64,000 nt of DNA. Origin: Shewanella sp. 10N.286.48.A6. Its GTDB lineage: Bacteria > Pseudomonadota > Gammaproteobacteria > Enterobacterales > Shewanellaceae. The notes under the pieces were generated by a model. That model ran no database searches and was not told the DNA's origin. It worked only from the letters and a program-made list of their open reading frames with translations. The DNA lies in NCBI RefSeq assembly GCF_002873135.1, contig NZ_MCVI01000001.1:134307-198306 (forward strand), in the 5' to 3' direction. The position numbers and the translations under genes are program-made. Positions 57,623 through 64,000 of this stretch are shown piece after piece. Position 1 is the stretch's first letter; the number at the start of each line of letters is the position of its first letter.

Positions 57623-58093
57623 TTAATCTTGCAGCGCATACAAGACATCAAATACAAATTGATCCCAACCTTCAGCGCTAAAAGCAATGTCTCTTACACT
57701 GCGCACTTGACTCACAGCATGGACTGGCGCTGCGCCATTATCCATTAAGTAATACGCCATCATGATGCCCGTGCGGTCTTTACCGGAGCGGCAATGGATA
57801 AGTACCGCAATATTTTGCGCTTCACACTCTCTGATAAAGGCCAACGCTGTTGGCATTTGCGCAACGCAAATAGCCTCATCACCCTCTTGCGGTGGGATAT
57901 TATTTGAAAAAGGAGTGCAGCAATATTTTAGCCCTAACGCTTCTATGGCGGCAGCAGCGACCTCCTCACCATCATTGACCGATAAAATAGCGCCAATACC
58001 TGCCGCTTTTAATTCCGCTAAATCCCAAGGGTGTTTATTAGGGCCACTGCGACCTGCAATGACCCCCTCTACTAACCAAAATAACTGCTTCAT
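57623..58093 (-). CDS. Tyrosine/dual-specificity protein phosphatase-like protein
   Basis: A 156-residue cysteine-dependent phosphatase of the DSP/PTP superfamily. The P-loop HCRSGKDRTG at about 95-104 supplies the nucleophilic Cys and Arg. DLAELKAAGIGAILSVNDGEE upstream is the usual general-acid-side strand and helix, though the exact general acid is unclear. The N-terminus begins FWLVEGVIAGRSGPN, resembling bacterial DSP-like enzymes that act on phosphoproteins or phosphoinositides. It lies between the DEAD-box helicase and the phospholipase D genes on the same strand, probably as a separate unit. The substrate is unknown. Confidence 0.85.
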   Translation of the reverse strand: MKQLFWLVEGVIAGRSGPNKHPWDLAELKAAGIGAILSVNDGEEVAAAAIEALGLKYCCTPFSNNIPPQEGDEAICVAQMPTALAFIRECEAQNIAVLIHCRSGKDRTGIMMAYYLMDNGAAPVHAVSQVRSVRDIAFSAEGWDQFVFDVLYALQD

Positions 58094-58153
58094 AAAAACG
58101 TTAATACTCTTGTTAACTATGAAATGGGGCGTTCTCTCGGGACTAAGGCTGAA

Positions 58154-59518
58154 TTAGTCTTGTTCAGGTTTTTTAATATGAGCCCAAAAATCGACATTGA
58201 CTTCGGCTTTCTTTTTACGCTTTTTCTTACCTGTGCCTTCAGGTTTTGCCATTGGCTTATCAAGCTCTAACAAGTCATCAGGCATTTGCTCATCGGCTTC
58301 AAAGCCAGCAACTTGCTCACGCTCTAAACGCAGGGCATTTTTTTTCTCAATCACTTTAAAATGATGGTAATCCGCATGGGCTAATAATGATATCGCTAAA
58401 CCAACTTCACCGGCACGACCACTTCTGCCAATACGATGCATGTAATCAGCAGGACTTCTTGGTAAATCGAAATTGATAACCACTGGGAGCTTATCAATGT
58501 CTAAACCACGTGCGGCGATATCGGTGGCAATTAATACCTCAATCTCACCTGACTTAAATCCATCTAGCACACGATTACGGGCGCCTTGGGCTTTGTCGCC
58601 ATGGAAAACTTCAGCGCTAATACCCCGTTTTGATAGTTTTTCAGCCAAGTGCTTACAGCTATTTTTAGCATTAACGAAAATCAATGCTTGGCGCCATTTA
58701 TGCTCTTTGATCAAATGGGCTAATAATGCGGTTTTACTTTCACGGTTTACGGTAAATGCCCGTTGCACTAAGGTGCTTTCTTCGGCGCTTTGCAACTGAA
58801 TGTCTACTGGCTCAACCAGTAAACTCGCCGTAAGGGTGCGAACTTCCTCTGGGAAAGTTGCTGAAAACAACAGTTTTTGCTTTTTCTCAGGCATTAATTT
58901 TAATATTGAAGCCAGCTCGTCAGTAAAACCAAGGCTTAACATACGATCGGCTTCATCAAGCACTAAGGTTTTTACCTTATCAAGCTTAATGGCGTTACTT
59001 GAGATTAAATCTAATAATCGCCCAGGAGTTGCCACAAGTACATCTGCGCCGCCGCGAAGGGCCAGCATTTGAGTATTCACTGACACGCCGCCAAACACGG
59101 CAACGGTTTTAATGGCGCCATTAAAATGCACCGCATAGGATTTAACGCTATCGGCGACTTGCTTTGCAAGCTCGCGGGTCGGCACTAAAATCAACGCTGA
59201 AACAAAGTTACCTTTATTTTTTGACGCCCCAGCAGACTGACTTAACTGCTGCAAAATCGGTAAAGCGAATGCTGCGGTTTTACCAGAGCCAGTATTAGCA
59301 CCAGCCAGTAAATCTTTACCCGCTAATACGTGAGGAATGGCCTGCGCTTGGATCGGCGTTGGAGTGAGGTACTCAAGTTCAGTTAACCGCGCTAATAATG
59401 GCGAGATTAAGCCCATTTCGGTGAAACTAACGGTATTAGTTTCAGATTGCGTCGCTAAAAGGGTGTCAGCATTTAGGCTCGTTTGGGTATCATCTTTGCG
59501 ATCAGTAGCAGAGGTCAT
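58154..59518 (-). CDS. DEAD-box ATP-dependent RNA helicase
   Basis: An RNA helicase of the RhlE/SrmB group, with 454 residues from the ATG at 59518 (a TTG three codons upstream is also in frame). All motifs are present: Q motif at PTPIQAQAI, ANTGSGKTAAF (Walker A), PTRELAKQV, ATPGRLLDL, LDEADRML, FSATFPEEV, ATDIAARGLDI and YMHRIGRSGRAG. The C-terminal tail is short and Lys-rich (GKKKRKKK), likely binding RNA. Which named helicase it corresponds to cannot be fixed from motifs. Confidence 0.93.
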   Translation of the reverse strand: MTSATDRKDDTQTSLNADTLLATQSETNTVSFTEMGLISPLLARLTELEYLTPTPIQAQAIPHVLAGKDLLAGANTGSGKTAAFALPILQQLSQSAGASKNKGNFVSALILVPTRELAKQVADSVKSYAVHFNGAIKTVAVFGGVSVNTQMLALRGGADVLVATPGRLLDLISSNAIKLDKVKTLVLDEADRMLSLGFTDELASILKLMPEKKQKLLFSATFPEEVRTLTASLLVEPVDIQLQSAEESTLVQRAFTVNRESKTALLAHLIKEHKWRQALIFVNAKNSCKHLAEKLSKRGISAEVFHGDKAQGARNRVLDGFKSGEIEVLIATDIAARGLDIDKLPVVINFDLPRSPADYMHRIGRSGRAGEVGLAISLLAHADYHHFKVIEKKNALRLEREQVAGFEADEQMPDDLLELDKPMAKPEGTGKKKRKKKAEVNVDFWAHIKKPEQD

Positions 59519-59643
59519 TAATTTCAAGTGCTCAAAATAAGGTATAGCCAGCTATTTTAGCGTATTTATGCCGCTTAAGTTAGCGAAATAGATCAAGCAA
59601 TGATGAATTACTGCTCATAGATGATGAAACAAGCCGCATTCGA

Positions 59644-60159
59644 TTAATCAGCTGATTCTAATGACAACAAAGCTTGTTTCATTTTAAGGCCATAGGCATA
59701 ACCGGTTAAGGTACCATTTTTACCAATCACTCGATGACACGGCACGATTATCGCTATGGGATTAGCACCATTGGCAGCGCCCACCGCCCTAACTGCTTTA
59801 GGTCGATTAATTTTATTGGCGATATCGCCATAACTGCATACCTGACCAAACGGCAGCTCTCGCAGCGCTTGCCAAACCTCATGCTGAAACACAGTACCAG
59901 TGGCTGCAAGCGTGACGTCAAATTCACTGCGCTTACCGGCAAAATATTCATTAAGTTCTGTGATGGCTTGCTGCACATGTTTTTGAGCTTGCTCAATTGA
60001 GTCAGCACTTGCATCGATAATATCGCCACTATCGACAGCGTCAGCCTCACTGACCACTTGCAAATGGGTAAGGCCTAATTCTGAGGCTCGCAGCTTCAAG
60101 TAACCCACAGGGCTTAGCTCAATTTGCAGGTAAATCGGCGGTTGATTATTAACTTTCAT
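59644..60159 (-). CDS. ogt: Methylated-DNA--protein-cysteine methyltransferase
   Basis: Repairs O6-methylguanine and O4-methylthymine by transferring the methyl group to its own Cys in a suicide reaction. I chose ATG at 60159, giving 171 residues, exactly the length of E. coli Ogt. [19 protein letters not shown] holds the acceptor Cys near 138, and the helix-turn-helix [13 protein letters not shown] lies before it. The frame extends 41 codons upstream through the end of the neighbouring gene but has no similarity there. The start overlaps the stop of the ada/alkA gene by 11 bases, so the two are probably translated together. Confidence 0.93.
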   Translation of the reverse strand: MKVNNQPPIYLQIELSPVGYLKLRASELGLTHLQVVSEADAVDSGDIIDASADSIEQAQKHVQQAITELNEYFAGKRSEFDVTLAATGTVFQHEVWQALRELPFGQVCSYGDIANKINRPKAVRAVGAANGANPIAIIVPCHRVIGKNGTLTGYAYGLKMKQALLSLESAD

Positions 60160-61708
60160 TACTATTCCATAATTGAAAAGTGACATAGCTGCCCCATGGG
60201 CTGACATCCTTGGCAATCTTGTCGCAAAATTGTCGATAGGCTTTACCGGTAAGCGCTTCTGTCTGCCCATCAACCTTCCCATGCTGGCAGCGCAGAACTT
60301 TCAAGCGGTTTTTTATCACTAAATCGCCACTTAAAAAGATATCCGGATCGCCTTGACCGCGCATTTTGGCATAGGCAATAGTCCATGGGCCAATACCTTT
60401 AACGCTGAGCCAATCATCAGGGCTTGCGTCTGGGTGCTCAGCGACAAACTGACCTAACAAATTAAGCGCGGCTTTGCGTGATGCTGGCATGTTAAATTCA
60501 GTTAAACTTGCCGCTGCTATCGCTTGCGGGGTTGGAAATAAGATAAGCTCACGATCTGAAATTACGAGCTTTTTACCATAACTCCTCACCAAGATATTCA
60601 GTAGCTTACTTGCCTGTACCACACTCACTTGCTGACCTAATACTGCCCGGCATCCGGCTTCAAACACCGAGGCTGTGGCAGGGATCCGTAAACCCTCTGT
60701 AGGGGTTAACCCCATGTCGACAAGTGACTTAAATGATTGATGGATAACCGCCATATCCGCATCTAAATCCAATAACTTACGCACAAACAGCACCACATGA
60801 TGTAAATAGTCTAAGTCGTCAGCACGTTCAAATTTCACCGTAAGTGACAATTGGTGTTTATCTTTTAGCGGTAATACATCAATGGTGCCGCTAACCTGCC
60901 GATGATTAACATTTAAACAAAAACTGCGGCCATAAGCCTTTGATGCCTCATCAAGCCACTCCATGTTTTCAACGCTTCTTAACTGGTAAAACGACCACTG
61001 TTTCGACCAATTAAACGGCGGGCGGTAATCTAATAACAGGCTAATACCGTCAGCTTTGGTAGCAACATTTGCCTTGGCGCTATCACGCCTTAATTGGGAT
61101 GGGGTCAATTGCAACTGCTCCTTAAAAACTTCATTAAAGCGTCTGATACTATTAAAACCTGCAGCTAATGCCACGTCCGTTATTGGCAAGCTGGTTTGAT
61201 GTAACAGCTGTTTAGCAAACATCAGTTGTCGATAAATAGCATATTTTTTTGGCGAGGTGCCTAGCTGCTTATTAAAGAGTTGGCTTAAATAGCGGCTACT
61301 AATACCCAGCCGTTGTGATAATGATGCAAGTGTTTGACCCTGTTCGCCACTTAAACAACCGCCATCAATCAGGGCTATCGCTCGCTGCAAACTGGTTTGA
61401 GTGCCCTTCCATGCATTGGATTGTGGCGCACTATCAGGGCGGCAACGTAAACAAGGCCTAAGCCCCGCCTGAGCAGCTTTAATCGCAGAGTCAAAGTAAC
61501 GCACGTTTTGCTCTTTAGGTGCCGTCGCAGGGCAAATTGAGCGGCAATAAATCCCTGTGGTTAAAACCCCAGTAAAAAAATGCCCATCAAAACGCGCATC
61601 ACGGCTTAGCCTTGCTTGACGGCAAACATTAGCAGCTAAACTGCACGCCTGACTGCTGGCTATAGGTGCTAAAGACTTCTCGCTGTTTAGCACTGCTTTA
61701 GGAGACAT
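60149..61708 (-). CDS. alkA: Ada-type regulator fused to 3-methyladenine DNA glycosylase (AlkA)
   Basis: A 519-residue fusion. Residues about 35-110 are an Ada metal-binding domain with four Cys (YCRSICP and CLRCRPD) that accepts methyl groups from phosphotriesters. Residues about 115-210 are an AraC-type helix-turn-helix region ([32 protein letters not shown]). From about 225 onward is the AlkA glycosylase, with [12 protein letters not shown], the helix-hairpin-helix [18 protein letters not shown] near 432, and the catalytic Asp in FLSGDLVIK near 464. It would sense alkylation and excise alkylated bases. It is the first gene of an alkylation-repair pair with ogt. Confidence 0.92.
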   Translation of the reverse strand: MSPKAVLNSEKSLAPIASSQACSLAANVCRQARLSRDARFDGHFFTGVLTTGIYCRSICPATAPKEQNVRYFDSAIKAAQAGLRPCLRCRPDSAPQSNAWKGTQTSLQRAIALIDGGCLSGEQGQTLASLSQRLGISSRYLSQLFNKQLGTSPKKYAIYRQLMFAKQLLHQTSLPITDVALAAGFNSIRRFNEVFKEQLQLTPSQLRRDSAKANVATKADGISLLLDYRPPFNWSKQWSFYQLRSVENMEWLDEASKAYGRSFCLNVNHRQVSGTIDVLPLKDKHQLSLTVKFERADDLDYLHHVVLFVRKLLDLDADMAVIHQSFKSLVDMGLTPTEGLRIPATASVFEAGCRAVLGQQVSVVQASKLLNILVRSYGKKLVISDRELILFPTPQAIAAASLTEFNMPASRKAALNLLGQFVAEHPDASPDDWLSVKGIGPWTIAYAKMRGQGDPDIFLSGDLVIKNRLKVLRCQHGKVDGQTEALTGKAYRQFCDKIAKDVSPWGSYVTFQLWNSNES

Positions 61709-61759
61709 GTTATCGTTACCCGTTTATGTAAGCTGGTTAATAGCAGCTTGAAGATTATT

Positions 61760-61786
61760 AGCGTCACTTTAGCGAATAATGACGCT
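61760..61786. repeat. Inverted repeat upstream of the ada/alkA gene
   Basis: AGCGTCA at 61760-61766 is the reverse complement of TGACGCT at 61780-61786, with a 13-base spacer. It lies about 50-80 bases upstream of the ada/alkA start and could be an operator. I could not find a clear Ada box here. Confidence 0.35.
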
Positions 61787-61942
61787 AGTCACTAGCGGAA
61801 AACGGAACTCAACCACTGACCCCATTTAATGCTAGCCTACAAGTATCGAAACAATCTAACTAACACTTAGCTAACAAGTCAGCACCAAGTTAAGGTATCC
61901 TCTGTATATATTGCTGTTCCCGTTTCAAATATTGAGAAATAG

Positions 61943-63772
61943 ATGTTTAAATTCTTTGAATCCCTTACCAACCCATTACCTTCAGAAGAACCCAGCCAAG
62001 CCCCAAAAGGCGTTTATGCCTTTTGCCGTCATTACACCCGCGGTTTTGAAAAACACTTAATCATCATGTCAATTTTGACAGCGACTTTGGCGATTTTAGA
62101 AGTGTCATTATTTGGCTTTATGGGCAAATTAGTTGACTGGTTAGTCACTAAAAACCCACAGACCTTAATGCAAGATGAAGGTAGCACCTTAATATTGATG
62201 TCTGTGGTAGTACTGGTGATTATTCCGTTATTAGTGGCTTTGCATGCGGCTATCGTGCATCAAACCTTGCTGGGTAATTACCCTATGGCCATCAGGTGGC
62301 AAGCACATCGATACTTACTAAAACAAAGCGTTTCATTTTATCAGGATGACTTTGCCGGCCGCATTGCCACTAAAGTAATGCAAACCTCATTAGCAGTGCG
62401 TGAAACCGTCATGAAACTGTTAGATGTATTGATGTATATCATCATCTATTTCACTTCAATGCTGGTGATGATCGCCAGTGCTGACGTGCGCTTAATGCTG
62501 CCAATGCTGGTGTGGCTATTTGCGTATATTGCTATTCAGTGGAAGTTAGTGCCAAAGCTAAAAGCCATTTCAGCCAAGCAAGCAGATGCCCGCTCGACCA
62601 TGACTGGCAGGATCGTTGATAGTTATACCAATATTTCCACCGTGAAGCTGTTTTCTCATACCAAGCAAGAGGCTGAATACGCCCAAGACAGCATGATGGG
62701 CTTTCTTAAAACCGTCTACGGCCAAATGCGCCTTGTGACCATCATTAACGTTTTAGTGCAGATCATAAATTACCTTTTAGCATTTACCATTGCGGCGGTT
62801 TCAATTTGGCTTTGGGCAGATAATGCGATTACTGTGGGTGCGATTGCTATTGCTGTTAGTTTAGCACTGCGTTTAAACGGCATGTCTCAATGGATCATGT
62901 GGGAAATAAGCTCACTGTTTGAAAATATCGGTACTGTCACTGATGGGATGAATACCTTATCAAAACCCATTGAAATTGAAGATAAACCTGGCGCTAAAGA
63001 TATTGTTGTTAGCAAAGGTAAAATTGACTTTAACGATGTTAGTTTTCATTACGGCGAAAAATCAGGGGTGATTAGCAATCTGAATTTAAACATTAAAGCC
63101 GGTGAAAAGGTCGGTTTAGTAGGTCGTTCTGGCGCTGGTAAATCAACGCTCGTTAACTTGCTAATGCGCTTTCACGATGTTGAAAAAGGTCAAGTGAGTA
63201 TTGACGATCAACCGATTACCGATGTTACCCAAGATTCGCTGCGGGCTAAAATCGGCATGGTAACTCAAGATACCTCACTACTGCATCGCTCAATTCGAGA
63301 AAACATCCTCTATGGCGATCCTAATGCTTCGGAGCAACAGCTTCAAGCAGCCATTGCGCAGGCTCAAGCAGCCGAGTTTATTGATGATTTATCAGATCCC
63401 TTTGGTAATACAGGCTTAGATGCACAAGTGGGTGAACGTGGGGTAAAACTCTCTGGCGGTCAACGCCAACGTATTGCAATTGCCCGAGTATTATTGAAAA
63501 ATGCCCCGATTTTACTACTAGATGAAGCCACTTCAGCATTAGATTCCGAAGTTGAGGCGGCAATTCAGGAAAGTTTATATGAATTAATGGAAGGTAAAAC
63601 CGTGATTGCCATTGCTCACCGACTATCAACCATCGCGGCTATGGACAGACTAATTGTCATTGATAAAGGCCAGATCGTTGAGCAAGGAACTCACCAAGAG
63701 TTGATCAAGTCTGAGGGTATTTATGCCCAACTTTGGTCCCATCAAACTGGCGGCTTTTTAGGCGTTGATTAA
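61943..63772 (+). CDS. ABC transporter, fused permease and ATPase (MsbA/multidrug-exporter type)
   Basis: A 609-residue half-transporter that works as a dimer. Residues about 35-335 form six membrane helices. The nucleotide-binding domain has GLVGRSGAGKSTLVNLLMRF (Walker A near 394), MVTQDTSLLHRSIRENILYG, the signature LSGGQRQRIAIARVL near 503, ILLLDEATSALDSE (Walker B near 523) and IAHRLST (H-loop near 558), all intact. The family includes lipid flippases and drug exporters, and no neighbour indicates a substrate. It is divergent from the ada/alkA gene, and a terminator follows 30 bases after the stop. Confidence 0.9.
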   Translation: MFKFFESLTNPLPSEEPSQAPKGVYAFCRHYTRGFEKHLIIMSILTATLAILEVSLFGFMGKLVDWLVTKNPQTLMQDEGSTLILMSVVVLVIIPLLVALHAAIVHQTLLGNYPMAIRWQAHRYLLKQSVSFYQDDFAGRIATKVMQTSLAVRETVMKLLDVLMYIIIYFTSMLVMIASADVRLMLPMLVWLFAYIAIQWKLVPKLKAISAKQADARSTMTGRIVDSYTNISTVKLFSHTKQEAEYAQDSMMGFLKTVYGQMRLVTIINVLVQIINYLLAFTIAAVSIWLWADNAITVGAIAIAVSLALRLNGMSQWIMWEISSLFENIGTVTDGMNTLSKPIEIEDKPGAKDIVVSKGKIDFNDVSFHYGEKSGVISNLNLNIKAGEKVGLVGRSGAGKSTLVNLLMRFHDVEKGQVSIDDQPITDVTQDSLRAKIGMVTQDTSLLHRSIRENILYGDPNASEQQLQAAIAQAQAAEFIDDLSDPFGNTGLDAQVGERGVKLSGGQRQRIAIARVLLKNAPILLLDEATSALDSEVEAAIQESLYELMEGKTVIAIAHRLSTIAAMDRLIVIDKGQIVEQGTHQELIKSEGIYAQLWSHQTGGFLGVD

Positions 63773-63801
63773 CATTCAACAATAAATAACACACTTTTAT
63801 G

Positions 63802-63841
63802 ACGCTCACTTTTGACTTCTATCGAAACTGGGCGTTTTTTA
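63802..63841 (+). terminator. Intrinsic terminator after the ABC transporter gene
   Basis: ACGCTCA and TGGGCGT pair with one wobble. TTTTG and CGAAA pair further in across a C-C mismatch, and T6 follows at 63835-63840. Confidence 0.75.
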
Positions 63842-63923
63842 TGTCATTAAGCGGCAAGAGTTACTTTATCTGCAGCGGTTAAGCTAAGAAAACACAAGAA
63901 ATATTAAATAAATTTATAACTGA

Positions 63924-63941
63924 TGAATGAGTGTTCATTGA
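63924..63941. promoter_or_regulatory. Palindrome resembling a TetR-family operator
   Basis: AATGA and TCATT form perfect half-sites around GTGT, within a TGAATGA...TCATTGA context. Many TetR/AcrR-family operators have this look. It lies about 20-60 bases before the possible gene start at the right edge. Confidence 0.35.
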
Positions 63942-63958
63942 GAGTAAAATATTATGAC

Positions 63959-64000
63959 TTGAAGAGGATAAATCGAAGAAAATGGTGGTCGATACTGGGC
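63959..64000 (+). CDS. Possible start of a further gene, cut by the right edge
   Basis: An in-frame run of 14 codons from TTG at 63959 reaches the edge and reads as a basic N-terminus followed by hydrophobic residues (LKRINRRKWWSILG), like the start of a membrane-anchored protein such as an efflux adaptor. An ATG at 63981 in another frame is an alternative. There is too little sequence to decide. Confidence 0.2.
   Translation, partial: MKRINRRKWWSILG

Noticed and set aside
60160..60282. N-terminal extension of Ogt (41 codons)
   Set aside because: It is the other-frame reading of the ada/alkA 3' end; Ogt without it equals the E. coli length.
61709..61942. Ada box upstream of the ada/alkA gene
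   Set aside because: I looked for AAAGCGCA-like sequence on both strands and found none; only an unrelated inverted repeat.

Overview
The window is chromosomal DNA of a gammaproteobacterium, most likely Shewanella or a close relative in the Alteromonadales. This rests on the conserved run rpsB-tsf-pyrH-frr-uppS-cdsA-dxr-rseP-bamA-skp-lpxD-fabZ-lpxA-lpxB-rnhB-dnaE-tilS, the map-glnD-dapD block facing away from it, the queA-tgt-yajC-secD-secF run, and family-typical proteins such as YaeQ, AcpH, CheV, SstT and a 308-residue siroheme synthase. I saw no rRNA, tRNA, insertion sequence, prophage or CRISPR array.

Region 1 (1-10.5 kb) is accessory surface-polysaccharide DNA. A polymerase/ligase-like membrane protein, cut by the left edge, is separated by a nitroreductase gene and a small lipoprotein gene from a + strand cluster. 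The cluster encodes a flippase, a GT2 glycosyltransferase, a phosphoglycosyltransferase (PGT)/TagA-type fusion, a protein with a degenerate nucleotidyltransferase plus a degenerate PGT module, a TagD-type glycerol-3-phosphate cytidylyltransferase and a TagB/TagF-type glycerophosphotransferase. Together these read like a Gram-negative counterpart of wall-teichoic-acid linkage-unit synthesis: an initiating PGT, a GT26 enzyme, CDP-glycerol supply and glycerol-phosphate transfer. Two neighbouring proteins carry short PGT-like modules that have lost the catalytic Asp-Glu pair, which is the most unusual feature of the window. A strong terminator followed by a sigma-54-like promoter splits the cluster into two transcription units.

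Region 2 (10.5-18.3 kb) holds a SWIM/SNF2 helicase, a CPA2 cation/proton antiporter, a diguanylate cyclase and tilS.

Region 3 (18.4-36.9 kb, - strand) is the essential block for DNA replication, lipid A, outer-membrane biogenesis, isoprenoids, phospholipid and translation. Transcription starts at rpsB, behind a leader resembling the S2-binding autoregulatory element, and several internal hairpins punctuate the block. Many starts are GTG or TTG, and I moved several to the ribosome-binding-site-supported codon.

Region 4 (37.1-41.4 kb, +) is map-glnD-dapD. Region 5 (41.4-51.3 kb) holds small conserved genes (GNAT, CBS, yaeQ, siroheme synthase, DUF2007, DUF3224) and then the secF-secD-yajC-tgt-queA run on the - strand. 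Region 6 (51.5-64 kb) has acpH, rluA, sstT, cheV, a phospholipase D lipoprotein, a tyrosine-type phosphatase, a DEAD-box helicase, an ogt/ada-alkA alkylation-repair pair and an ABC exporter. A further gene may begin at the right edge.
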